Assembly (NCBI GenBank): GCA_963769905.1
Contig: CAVYNG010000002.1
Coordinates: forward strand, 1,178,001-1,242,000
DNA: 64,000 nucleotides
Origin: Bog-756 sp963769905
Lineage (GTDB): Bacteria; Actinomycetota; Acidimicrobiia; Acidimicrobiales; RAAP-2
Direction: 5' to 3'
Below are positions 1 to 8,424 of the stretch, piece by piece. Position 1 is the stretch's first letter. The number at the start of each line of letters is the position of its first letter. Both the position numbers and the translations under genes were made by a program. The notes beneath the pieces are model-generated. The model saw nothing but the letters and a program-made list of their open reading frames with translations. It searched no databases and was not told the origin of the DNA.

Positions 1-2
1 GC

Positions 3-992
3 AACGTGCCCGTCCTGGCCGGCATCGCGCAGGACATGGCCGAGGTCTGCGCGGACGCCTGGATGCTCAACATCACCAATCCGATGAGCTGCCTCACCCG
101 GGCGGTCTGTCGCGAATCGCCGGTCAAGGCGGTCGGCCTCTGCCACGAGGTGGGGAACTGGTGCCTCGACCTCGCCATCGCCCTCGGGAAGCCGGCCGAG
201 GCGATCCGGCCGGTGGTGGCAGGGGTCAACCATCTGCCGGTGGTGACCGAGCTCGACGTCGACGGGGAGGACGGATTCGTGATCCTCGCCGAGATGGTGG
301 AGGAGGCGGGTGGGTTGGGTGCGCTCGCCCCCGCAGCGGACCGCCCGGTGGCCGAGGAGTTCTCGCCGCTCGACTTCGTGCAGCGGCACGCACTCGCCCT
401 CACCATGCTCGACCGCTGGGGCGGGTTGCCCGCAGCCGGCGACCGCCATGTCGCGGAGTTCGTCCCGTGGGTGCTCACCGAGCAGTCGGGGTGGGGGTCG
501 GCGTTCAACATCGAGCTCACCACCATCGCACGGCGTGAGGAGCATCAGCTCGGCTACATCGCCGACGTCGACGCCTGGCTCGCCGGGACGAAGCAGCTCC
601 AGACCTGGCAGTCGGGAGAGCTCCCCGGACCGGTCATCGACTCGCTGGTCACCGGGAACGCACGCGAGCTACCGGTGAACATCCCGAACGACGGGCAGGT
701 GCCCGACGTGGACGAGGAGGTCGTCGTCGAGTCGATCTGCGTCGTGGACGACAAGGGTGTCCGGGGGCGCGATGTCGCGCGGCTGCCACGGCCGTTCGCG
801 GAGCTCCTCCGCCGCCAGGTCGCGGTGCAGGAGATGACGGTTGCTGCCGCACTCGCCGGCGACCATGCGCTCGCGACCGCGGCCTTCCTTCTCGATCCCC
901 TCGCGGGTCGGGGCGACCTCGGCGAGACCGAGGCGATGGTCGAGGAGCTGCTGGCGGGGACCGCCCGGTGGCTCCCGCGGTTCGATCGGTGA
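3..992 (+). CDS. GH4-family NAD-dependent glycosidase (alpha-galactosidase/alpha-glucosidase type), 5' truncated
   Basis: The reading frame is already open at the window edge, so the N-terminal NAD-binding part lies upstream and only about 329 residues are visible. GH4 enzymes cleave glycosides by an oxidation-elimination route needing NAD+ and Mn2+. Family signatures are visible: LNITNPMS, the metal-binding Cys-His in VGLCHEV, VAGVNHL, and a MelA-like stretch RHVAEFVPW. The C-terminal half (IPNDGQVPDVDEEVVVE, then LLDPLAG) also follows the MelA pattern. It opens a run of four co-directional genes (dehydrogenase, aldolase, kinase), so it probably releases the sugar that they process. The substrate cannot be read from this fragment. 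Confidence 0.85.
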   Translation, partial: NVPVLAGIAQDMAEVCADAWMLNITNPMSCLTRAVCRESPVKAVGLCHEVGNWCLDLAIALGKPAEAIRPVVAGVNHLPVVTELDVDGEDGFVILAEMVEEAGGLGALAPAADRPVAEEFSPLDFVQRHALALTMLDRWGGLPAAGDRHVAEFVPWVLTEQSGWGSAFNIELTTIARREEHQLGYIADVDAWLAGTKQLQTWQSGELPGPVIDSLVTGNARELPVNIPNDGQVPDVDEEVVVESICVVDDKGVRGRDVARLPRPFAELLRRQVAVQEMTVAAALAGDHALATAAFLLDPLAGRGDLGETEAMVEELLAGTARWLPRFDR

Positions 993-1027
993 CCGGCTCG
1001 GCGGACCGCCGAGGGAGGAGGACCAAG

Positions 1028-1915
1028 ATGGAGATCGGCTTCGTCGGCCTCGGTGCGATGGGACTGCCGATGACCCGCCATCTGGTCGAGGCCGGTCACC
1101 GGGTGACCGTCGCCTCGCGCAGCAGGGGACCGATCGACCGGGCGGTGTCGTTCGGTGCGATCGACGGTGGCTCGACGGTGGCGGTGGCCGGGGCCGCAGA
1201 GATCGTCGTGTTGTGTGTGCCGAGCTCGCCGCAGGTGGACGAGGTGGTCGGGGCGATGCTGCCTGCGCTCGGGGCCGGCAAGATCGTCGTCGACTGCTCG
1301 ACCATCGACCCCGAGGTCGAGCGTGCGCAGCACGAGCGGGTGCGGGCAACCGGGGCCGGTTTTCTCGACGCACCGCTGTCGGGGGGCACGGCCGGGGCGG
1401 AGGCGGGGACGCTGACCGTGATGGTCGGAGGTGAGGAGACGACGCTCGAGGCGGCCCGGTGCGCACTGGAGGCATTCGCCGCGCGGATCGTCCACGTGGG
1501 CGGCGCCGGCATGGGCCAGGTCGTCAAGCTCTGCAACAACCTGATCTACGCGGCCCAGATGCTGGCGACCGCGGAGGCGACCGCGCTCGCGGTCAAGTCG
1601 GGCGTCGACCTCGCCAAGTTCCACGAAGTGTTGGTGCACTCGACCGGTGACTGTGTCGCGGTGAGGACCCGGCTTCCGGTCGCCGGCGTCGTACCGGAGA
1701 GCCCGGCGTCGAACGGGTGGCAGCCGGGTTTCATGACCGAGCTGATGGCGAAGGACCTCGACCTCGCGTTGGCATACGGCGCGGGCGCGGGGGTCCCGCT
1801 CGTCACGACCGCCGCCGCACGGCAGGCGCTGACCGCTGCGGTGGTCGCCGGATTCGGCCGAGAGGACTTCTCTTCGGTGGCGAAGATCGTCTTCGAGCTG
1901 TCCGGGGTCGCGTGA
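1028..1915 (+). CDS. 3-hydroxyisobutyrate dehydrogenase-family NAD(P)-dependent oxidoreductase
   Basis: A 295-residue beta-hydroxyacid dehydrogenase. The N-terminal Rossmann motif is GLGAMG (residues 7-12), the substrate-carboxylate loop is LSGGTAGAEAGT (about 117-128), and the catalytic lysine is K167 in GMGQVVKLCNN. The ATG at 1028 follows a strong GAGGGAGGAGG ribosome-binding site; an upstream in-frame ATG at 968 would add 20 unrelated residues. The family oxidises or reduces small hydroxy-acid/semialdehyde pairs such as 3-hydroxyisobutyrate or tartronate semialdehyde. The intact SGG loop argues for a carboxylate substrate. It lies in the sugar operon, with its stop overlapping the aldolase start, so it probably handles a three- or four-carbon product of the aldolase. 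Confidence 0.85.
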   Translation: MEIGFVGLGAMGLPMTRHLVEAGHRVTVASRSRGPIDRAVSFGAIDGGSTVAVAGAAEIVVLCVPSSPQVDEVVGAMLPALGAGKIVVDCSTIDPEVERAQHERVRATGAGFLDAPLSGGTAGAEAGTLTVMVGGEETTLEAARCALEAFAARIVHVGGAGMGQVVKLCNNLIYAAQMLATAEATALAVKSGVDLAKFHEVLVHSTGDCVAVRTRLPVAGVVPESPASNGWQPGFMTELMAKDLDLALAYGAGAGVPLVTTAAARQALTAAVVAGFGREDFSSVAKIVFELSGVA

Positions 1916-2694
1916 GTGGTGACCTGACCGACCGGTCCGCCCGGCTCTCCACGCCGGCACTCGTCCTCGCGGCCGACCACCGAGCCCGCGGTGTGGTCAC
2001 CATCGAACGGTACGAGGAGTACCTCGTCGCGCTCACCGCGGCGCTCCCGCACTGTGACGGGATCCTGGCCAGCACTGAACCGCTGCGGAGCCTCCGCTCG
2101 TCGGGCGCCATCGCCCCGGGGCAGCGGACCTACCTGTCGATCAACCGCACCGGACTCGCCGGGTCGGTCTTCGAGCTCGACGACCGGCTGGTGGCGACCG
2201 TCGCGGGCGCGGCCTCCGAGGGTTGGACCGGGGTGAAGATCATGACGCGGGTCGCGATGGACGACCAGCGCGGGGCCGAGGCCATCGAGCTGCTCGGGCA
2301 GGTCCTCGAGGAGTCACGTGCGGCCGGACTCGAGGCGCTGGTCGAAGCCGTGGTCTGGCGTGGGGGCCGGATGTCGAAGCTCACCGCGGACATCGTGCTG
2401 GCCGCGGTGATCGCCCACGACCTCGGGGCTCCTCTGCTCAAGGTGCCGGTCCCCGAGGCCCCGCCAGGCGACGAACGCTCCGCCGCCATCGCGCGGGTGG
2501 TGGCGAGCGTCGGGGTGCCGGTCCTCTTCCTCGGCGGGCCTCACCGCCCACAGGGAGCCGAGGAGACGCTCGAGGAGGCGGAAGACGTGATGGCCGGGGG
2601 AGGTGCAGGTCTCGCGATCGGCAGGGCGGTGCTGAACGACGAGGATCCTTCGGCGATGGCCGCGTCGCTCGCGGCCATCGTGCACCGCTCGTGA
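1912..2694 (+). CDS. Class I aldolase of the DeoC/LacD/FbaB superfamily
   Basis: A 260-residue TIM-barrel class I aldolase. The GTG start at 1912 overlaps the dehydrogenase stop (GTGA). Visible elements are the N-terminal VLAADHRARG, the strand VKIMTRV, the probable Schiff-base lysine K177 in LLKVPVPE, and the C-terminal phosphate-binding segment GAGLAIGRAV. The family splits phosphorylated ketoses or related sugars into two smaller carbonyl compounds (LacD, LsrF, YihT and archaeal FbaB are members). It sits between a hydroxyacid dehydrogenase and an FGGY kinase whose start overlaps this stop, so it probably cleaves the kinase product. The exact substrate is not recognisable. Confidence 0.75.
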   Translation: MSGDLTDRSARLSTPALVLAADHRARGVVTIERYEEYLVALTAALPHCDGILASTEPLRSLRSSGAIAPGQRTYLSINRTGLAGSVFELDDRLVATVAGAASEGWTGVKIMTRVAMDDQRGAEAIELLGQVLEESRAAGLEALVEAVVWRGGRMSKLTADIVLAAVIAHDLGAPLLKVPVPEAPPGDERSAAIARVVASVGVPVLFLGGPHRPQGAEETLEEAEDVMAGGGAGLAIGRAVLNDEDPSAMAASLAAIVHRS

Positions 2695-4208
2695 TCCTCA
2701 CGATCGACCTCGGCACCAGCGTCATCAAGGCGGCGGCATGGGGCGAGCAGGGCATCGTCGCGCTCGCGTCGGTCCCGCTCGAGACCACGCACCCCGAACC
2801 CGGCCGCGCCGAACAGGACCCCGCCGCGTGGTGGTCGTCGGTCGTGGACGCGTGCGAGCGCGTCGGTCGCGAGCTGGCCGGCGGGCTGACCACCGTCGAG
2901 GTGGTGGGTCTGACCGGCGCGCGCCAGACCTTCTCGCTGTTCGACGCCGGTGGCCGCGCCCTCGTGCCGGGCATCCTGTGGTCGGACCGGCGGGCGGGCG
3001 ACGAGGCAGCGCGCCTCGCACGCTCGCGTGGTGTGGATCCGGCCGACGCGAGCGCACCGGGCGGGCCGCTCGATGCGGCGTCGGTGGCCGCGAAGATCGC
3101 GTGGCTGTCGAGCCGGTTTCCGGCAGCGCTGACCGCTGCCGCGTGGGTGCTCACACCGCGCGATCTCGTGGTGTGGCGCCTCACCGGTGAGGTGGCGACC
3201 GACACCACGATGGCCTCGCGGGCCGGGCTCCACGACGCGAGCGGTGAGGTGATCGGCGAACTCGCGGGCGAGCTGGCCGACCGGCTGCCGCCTGCCGCAC
3301 CACCGGACGCCGTCGTCGGACGGGTGCGCGGGACCGTCGCGCAGCGTCTCGGGGTCCCTCCGGGGACACCGGTCGTGGTCGGTGCCGGCGACCGCGCGTG
3401 CGAAGTTCTCGGCACCGGCGCGACCGAGACGGCGCCGTTGGTCAGCTGGGGCACGACCGCCAACGTGTCGATTCCGGTGCGCGACCCGAGCCGACCGGAT
3501 CCTCCCCCCGGCGTGGTGGCGTCGCGTGCGGCCGACGGCGGATGGCTGCTCGAAGCGGGGATGTCGGCGGCCGGCTCCTTCCTCCAATGGTTGGCGCGGC
3601 TCACCGGCATCTCTCCCCTCGAGCTCACCGCACTGGCCGCCGAGAGCCCACCCGGTGCCCGCGGGGTGGTGGCGACCCCGTGGCTCGAGGGCGCCCGAGC
3701 CCCGTGGTGGCGACCCTCGGCCGCCGCCTGTCTCGCGGGCATCTCTTCGGCCCACGGGACAGCCGACCTCGCCCGCGCGGTCTTCGAGGCCGTCGGGTGG
3801 GAGGTCCGGCGTTGTCTGGTTGCGCTGGCGGGGCGGCTGCCCCCGGGCCCGCCACCCAGCGAGCTCGCACTCGGTGGCGCGGGGACCGACTTCGCGGTGT
3901 GGGCCGAGGTGGTCACCGGTGTCACCGGTCTTCCCGCGAGCCGGCGGCGATCGGGACAGGCGGCCTCGGCGGGCGCCGCGCTGCTCGCCGCGAGGGGGGC
4001 GGGGCTCGGGTGGGACCTGGACGTCTTCGACCCCGAGGATGCGCGGACCGAACCGGACCCGGATGCGGTGATTCGCTACGCGGACCTCGCCGACCGGGCG
4101 GACCGCCTGGCGCAAGCCCTCGTCGGGCTCGACGCGCCCGCCGCCGACGTCACATCGGTCGCACGCGGCTCCGGCGGCACCCGCCCCCGGCGTCAGCCGC
4201 AGGGTTAG
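2691..4208 (+). CDS. FGGY-family carbohydrate kinase
   Basis: A 505-residue sugar kinase with the actin-like ATPase fold. The GTG start overlaps the aldolase stop (GTGA). The N-terminal phosphate loop is TIDLGTSVIK, the first-domain segment is GLTGARQTFSLFDAGG, the catalytic aspartate lies in GAGDRACEVLG, and the C-terminal adenosine motif is LALGGAGTDFAVW followed by a GQAASAGAALLA helix. FGGY enzymes phosphorylate pentuloses, hexuloses or polyols with ATP. With the GH4 enzyme and the aldolase it completes a release-phosphorylate-cleave-reduce scheme for an unknown sugar. It is the last gene of the operon; 12 bases later a new gene starts behind its own -10-like box. Confidence 0.85.
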   Translation: MILTIDLGTSVIKAAAWGEQGIVALASVPLETTHPEPGRAEQDPAAWWSSVVDACERVGRELAGGLTTVEVVGLTGARQTFSLFDAGGRALVPGILWSDRRAGDEAARLARSRGVDPADASAPGGPLDAASVAAKIAWLSSRFPAALTAAAWVLTPRDLVVWRLTGEVATDTTMASRAGLHDASGEVIGELAGELADRLPPAAPPDAVVGRVRGTVAQRLGVPPGTPVVVGAGDRACEVLGTGATETAPLVSWGTTANVSIPVRDPSRPDPPPGVVASRAADGGWLLEAGMSAAGSFLQWLARLTGISPLELTALAAESPPGARGVVATPWLEGARAPWWRPSAAACLAGISSAHGTADLARAVFEAVGWEVRRCLVALAGRLPPGPPPSELALGGAGTDFAVWAEVVTGVTGLPASRRRSGQAASAGAALLAARGAGLGWDLDVFDPEDARTEPDPDAVIRYADLADRADRLAQALVGLDAPAADVTSVARGSGGTRPRRQPQG

Positions 4209-4220
4209 GGTGAGGGCCCG

Positions 4221-6425
4221 ATGCCCGACCAGGTGCTGTTCGACTTCGCAGTCCCGGACGAACTGCTGAAGGAAGTCGTCGCAAAGAGCAAGACGACCGA
4301 AGCGATCGCGGACCTCGACGTGATGCCGGGGACGGGCGAGGGAAAGCCCCCTCCGCTGCGCGGGATCCTGCAGCATTACGGCACGGCCCCGCTGGTGCTG
4401 CTCACCATCGCGGCCCTGATCCCGGGCAGCTTCGGCAACGGGATCATCCTGATCGGCAACAACCTCGAGCACTCGTTCCACCTGCACGACGCGGCTCTCG
4501 GCGCGGTGGCCTTCGTCGCGCAGGTTGCCCAGCTGCTCTGGGCGGTCCCGCTCGCGCTCTGGGCCGACCGGGGCAGCCGCAAGGTGGTGGCCGGCGTCGC
4601 CCTTCTCGTGTTCTCGGTCTTCGCGCCGCTGATGGCGCTCGCACCCAACGTGTGGGCGTTCACCTTCCTCTACCTGGTCGCCTCGATCGGCTTCGGGGTG
4701 AACAACACGGTGCACAACTCGTACCTCTCCGACGCCTACCCGACCGAGGGGAGAGGCAGGGTCTTCAGCTGGCACAACCTTTCCGACCCGCTTTCCCAGA
4801 CCGTCGGGATCCTCATCTTCGGCTGGGTCGTCACCATCTCCCACAACTGGCGGTACGGGTGCCTGATCGCCCTCGCCGGAATCCCGGTCGGTCTCGCGTT
4901 GTTCACGCTCCGCGAGCCCGACAAGGGTGCCAACGAGTCCACCCACATCCTCAAGGCGTCCGGGATGGACCTGCAGGCGCAACAGGGCGAGGCGCCGCGG
5001 GTCCTGCTCGGATCGGCGATCACCCGGCTGCTGCGGATCCGCTCGATCTACTACGAGTTGGTGGCCGTCGCGATCATCGGCTTCGCCGGTACCGGCGGCC
5101 CGCTGTTCGGGAACCTCTACTTCGTCCGCCGGTGGGGGCTCGACACCGCGCAGCGCAGCGAGGTCTATTCGATCATCGGCCTCGCCGCGTTCCTCGGGCT
5201 ACCGGTCGCCTACGTGCTCGGCGACCGCTACTTCCGGCGCGCGCCGGAGCGACCGCTGGTCATCGCCGGCATCTGCATCACCGCGTACGGCGGGCTGTTC
5301 GTCGCTTCGCTCTACATGCCCTATCTGTGGATGGTGGTCACACTCCAGTTCCTGGCAAATGCCGCGGTCTCCCCGCTCGCCATCTGCATCTTCCTCACTC
5401 TCGCGGCAACAGCACCCCCGGAGATGCGGACCATCTGCTTCGCGATGTTCGGTGTGTACGCGCTGGTGTTCGGCGGGTTCACCGGGGCGGTCCTCCTCGG
5501 CGCGGTCAGCGACGCGGTCGGGTATCTGCACGGACCGACCGTCGCGCTGACCCTCATCGGCCCGGTCTGCGCGATCGGGGGGCTTCTGCTGGTGATCGGG
5601 TCGCGCTACGTGAAGCGGGACATCACCATGGTGATCGAGGACGTCCTCGAGCGCTACGCCGAGGGTCGTCGCCGCCAAGCCGGCGGGGAGGTGCCGGCGC
5701 TCCAGGTGCACAACCTCGACTTCTTCTACGGCACCAACCAGGTTCTCTTCGACATCAACCTCGAGATCGCCGAGGGCGAGGTCGTCGCCTTGCTCGGCAC
5801 CAACGGGGCCGGCAAGTCCACGCTGCTCCGGGCGGTGTCGGGGCTCGACCACCCACATCGGGGTGTCATCCGCATCTTCGGGGTCAACTGCACCTACCTC
5901 GAGCCGGAGCAGATCATCGGCCAGGGGGTGTCGCTCCTGGTCGGTGGCAAGATGACCTTCCCCGGGCTCACCGTCCGGGACAACCTGCTGGTCGGTGCCC
6001 ACAGCCTCCGCGGCCGGGGGGGCGAGGCCCGCTCCGCGATGGACCAGGCAATCGAGCGGTTCCCCGAGCTCGCGCCGAGGCTCCACCAGGCCGCGGGCAC
6101 CCTCTCGGGTGGCGAGCAGCAGATGCTCGCGTTGGCGAGAGTGATGCTGACCCGGCCGCGCCTGCTCCTCGTCGACGAGTTGGCGCTCGGCCTCGCACCG
6201 ATGGCCGTCGATCGTCTGATGGGGATCGTGCGAGAGGTCAACGAGCAGGGCACGACCGTGGTGCTCGTCGAGCAGAGCGTCAACCGGGCGATGAGCCTCG
6301 CGCGCCGTGCCGTCTTCCTCGAGCGCGGCGAGATCCGCTTCGACGGTCTCGCCACCGACCTGGTCGAGCGGACCGATCTGCTCCGTCCGGTCTTCCTCGG
6401 CGCCGCCGCGTCGGGGCTCGGCTGA
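4221..6425 (+). CDS. MFS transporter fused to a LivF-type ABC ATPase
   Basis: A 734-residue two-part protein. Residues about 50-470 form a major-facilitator-like membrane domain with around 12 hydrophobic segments, including the cytoplasmic loop motif WADRGSRKVV. Residues about 490-730 are a complete LivF-type ATPase: Walker A GTNGAGKST, signature LSGGEQQMLALARVM, Walker B LLLVDELALGLAP, and H-loop equivalent VLVEQSVN (a Q replaces the switch His). The ATPase normally pairs with LivG and the LivH/LivM permeases, which follow immediately. The frame is continuous with no stop or frameshift between the parts. The MFS part may supply a second transport route or have become a structural subunit. 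A TAGGGT box at 4206-4211 could be the -10. Confidence 0.85.
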   Translation: MPDQVLFDFAVPDELLKEVVAKSKTTEAIADLDVMPGTGEGKPPPLRGILQHYGTAPLVLLTIAALIPGSFGNGIILIGNNLEHSFHLHDAALGAVAFVAQVAQLLWAVPLALWADRGSRKVVAGVALLVFSVFAPLMALAPNVWAFTFLYLVASIGFGVNNTVHNSYLSDAYPTEGRGRVFSWHNLSDPLSQTVGILIFGWVVTISHNWRYGCLIALAGIPVGLALFTLREPDKGANESTHILKASGMDLQAQQGEAPRVLLGSAITRLLRIRSIYYELVAVAIIGFAGTGGPLFGNLYFVRRWGLDTAQRSEVYSIIGLAAFLGLPVAYVLGDRYFRRAPERPLVIAGICITAYGGLFVASLYMPYLWMVVTLQFLANAAVSPLAICIFLTLAATAPPEMRTICFAMFGVYALVFGGFTGAVLLGAVSDAVGYLHGPTVALTLIGPVCAIGGLLLVIGSRYVKRDITMVIEDVLERYAEGRRRQAGGEVPALQVHNLDFFYGTNQVLFDINLEIAEGEVVALLGTNGAGKSTLLRAVSGLDHPHRGVIRIFGVNCTYLEPEQIIGQGVSLLVGGKMTFPGLTVRDNLLVGAHSLRGRGGEARSAMDQAIERFPELAPRLHQAAGTLSGGEQQMLALARVMLTRPRLLLVDELALGLAPMAVDRLMGIVREVNEQGTTVVLVEQSVNRAMSLARRAVFLERGEIRFDGLATDLVERTDLLRPVFLGAAASGLG

Positions 6426-6435
6426 GAGGGTTCCG

Positions 6436-8424
6436 GTGTCGGTCCCGAGCTTCGTGCTCGTCCAGGGTGCGATTACCGGGCTGGGCTACGGACTGCTCGC
6501 GATGGGACTGGTGCTCATCTACCGGACCAACCGGGTCCTCAACTTCGCGCAGGGTCAGCTCGGCGTGGTGGCGGCGGTCTTCCTGGTCAAGTGCTTCTAC
6601 GACTTCGGGTTCAATTACTGGTTCTCGCTGCTCCTCGCGGTCGGGCTGGCCGCCGCGGTGGGAGCGCTCAGCGAGCTCGTGCTGCGGCGCCTCTTCGATC
6701 GGCCGAGGGTCCTGGTAATGGTCGCCACGATCGGGCTCAGCCAGGTCCTCTTCGTCCTCACCGCGCTGCCGTTCCTCCGGCCACAGAATCTGTTCAAACC
6801 CTTCCCGGTGCCGGTGCATCTCACCTTCCACGTCGGCACCTACCTGTTCACGCCCGGCCAGGTCCTCACCCTCATCGTGGCGCCGATCGTCGCGGTGTCC
6901 CTGGCTGCGTTCGTCAAGTGGTCCCGCTGGGGACTCAACATGCGTGCGATGGCCGAGAACTCGGAGTCCGCACGCCTGTCGGGGGTATGGGTTCGCCGCA
7001 CCTCGACGGTCTCGTGGACGCTGGCCGGCGTCCTCTCCGCGTTCGCCGCGATCCTCGCGTCGCCCGGCCAGGCCTCGGCCCTCACCGACGTGCTGAGCCC
7101 GGAGCTGCTTCTGCTCGCCCTCACCGCGGCCATGGTGGGAGCGATGGTCAGCCTGCCGGTCGCCTTCGTCGCCGCGATCGGGGTCGGTGTCGTGCAGGAG
7201 ATCCTCGTCTGGAACCTCGCGACCACCGCGCAGGTGGACCTCGTGCTGTTCCTCATCGTCTCGGTGGTGCTGCTGGTGCGCATCGCCGCGCTCCAGACCG
7301 GGGGGCGGCGCGAGGAGCGGTCCAGTTGGCTGGAGAGCACGAGGAGTCGCCTCCGCGACGAGGACCCCCTGCGCCGGCGCGTCGGTGGGACCGGTGTGGC
7401 GCTGGTGGTGGTCGCGGCCGCGCTGGCGCCCTTCGTGATCAGCACCGGGCGCTCGTTCCTGATGTCCCAGATCTGCATCTACGCGGTCATCGCCCTCTCG
7501 CTCACCGTGTTGACCGGGTGGGCAGGCCAGGTCTCCCTCGGCCAGTTCGGCCTGGTCGCAGTCGGCGCGCTGATGGCGGCGCATCTCGGTTCGAGCGTTC
7601 CGCTGATCCTGCTGTTGCCGTTCGCGGGCGCGGTGACCGCGGTGATCGCGGTGGTCATCGGTCTCCCCGCGCTACGCGTGCGGGGGCTCTACCTGGCGGT
7701 GAGCACCCTCGCGTTCAGCCTTTGGCTGATGGGCCCGGTGCTCGCCACCACCTGCTGGAACGTGCCGCTGGTCGACAAGCGAGTGTGCACCGGGCTTCCC
7801 AACCCGCAGTCGACGCTGATCGCGCGGCCGAGCATCTTCGGCATCGACCTCGGATCGGAGCGGGCCTTCGCCTGGTTCTCGCTGGTGGTGCTGGTTCTCT
7901 CCGCGCTGATGGTCCGCCTTTGGCGCGATCGTGGCGTCGCGCGCCGGCTCATGTCGGTCCGTGACAACGAATGGGGAGCAGGGGCGACGGGGATCCCCCT
8001 TGCGCGCACCAAGCTGCTGGCGTTCGCGCTGTCGGGATTCATCGCGGGCTACGCGGGCGTCTGCCTCGCGTTCGCGCTCGAGCGCTTCTCGACGACCACG
8101 TTCGCTCCCACCTACTCGCTGCTGGTCGTCTCGATGGTGGTCATCGGTGGCCTCGACTCCATCCCGGGTGCGGTGCTCGGTGCGCTCTACCTGGTCGGGA
8201 TCCCGGCCATCTTCGGCACCACCTCGACCATTCAATTCCTCACGAGCGGGCTCGGGCTCCTCGCCTTCATCCTCTACCTCCCCGGAGGCCTCGCCGAGGT
8301 CATGCACCAACTCGGTGACCTGGTGACCGAGGGGATCAGTCGTCTGCGGCGGCGTGGTGAGCCACCCGTCCGCGGTGCGGTGGTTCCGGCCAGACCGGTC
8401 GCGGCAGGAGAGCCGGTCGGGTGA
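6436..8424 (+). CDS. LivH-LivM fused branched-chain amino-acid-type ABC permease
   Basis: A 662-residue integral membrane protein joining two permease halves. Residues about 1-290 match LivH (QGAITGLGYGLLAMGLVLIY, then NFAQGQLG). Residues about 310-640 match LivM (LTVLTGWAGQVSLGQFG, ALRVRGLYLAVSTLAF and a C-terminal VIGGLDSIPGAVLGALYL). The GTG at 6436 follows a GAGAGGG ribosome-binding site eight bases after the previous stop. In the known systems LivH and LivM form the heterodimeric channel for hydrophobic amino acids, amides or urea. Fusion of the halves is found elsewhere in actinobacteria. It is translationally coupled to the LivG gene by a GTGA overlap. Confidence 0.9.
   Translation: MSVPSFVLVQGAITGLGYGLLAMGLVLIYRTNRVLNFAQGQLGVVAAVFLVKCFYDFGFNYWFSLLLAVGLAAAVGALSELVLRRLFDRPRVLVMVATIGLSQVLFVLTALPFLRPQNLFKPFPVPVHLTFHVGTYLFTPGQVLTLIVAPIVAVSLAAFVKWSRWGLNMRAMAENSESARLSGVWVRRTSTVSWTLAGVLSAFAAILASPGQASALTDVLSPELLLLALTAAMVGAMVSLPVAFVAAIGVGVVQEILVWNLATTAQVDLVLFLIVSVVLLVRIAALQTGGRREERSSWLESTRSRLRDEDPLRRRVGGTGVALVVVAAALAPFVISTGRSFLMSQICIYAVIALSLTVLTGWAGQVSLGQFGLVAVGALMAAHLGSSVPLILLLPFAGAVTAVIAVVIGLPALRVRGLYLAVSTLAFSLWLMGPVLATTCWNVPLVDKRVCTGLPNPQSTLIARPSIFGIDLGSERAFAWFSLVVLVLSALMVRLWRDRGVARRLMSVRDNEWGAGATGIPLARTKLLAFALSGFIAGYAGVCLAFALERFSTTTFAPTYSLLVVSMVVIGGLDSIPGAVLGALYLVGIPAIFGTTSTIQFLTSGLGLLAFILYLPGGLAEVMHQLGDLVTEGISRLRRRGEPPVRGAVVPARPVAAGEPVG

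Noticed and set aside
3..4208. A sulfoquinovose (sulfo-EMP-like) operon: glycosidase, sugar kinase, YihT-like aldolase and YihU-like reductase.
   Set aside because: The dehydrogenase has the carboxylate-type LSGGTAGA loop rather than the VGRTSANA-type sulfonate loop as I recall it for YihU, the kinase is FGGY rather than PfkB type, and no isomerase is visible. The idea is not supported by the sequence.
2541..4982. A long open frame on the minus strand (813 codons), and many similar antisense frames across the window, for example 41716-44307.
   Set aside because: They lie opposite clear genes, have arginine/proline/histidine-rich compositions without domains, and result from high GC at third codon positions.
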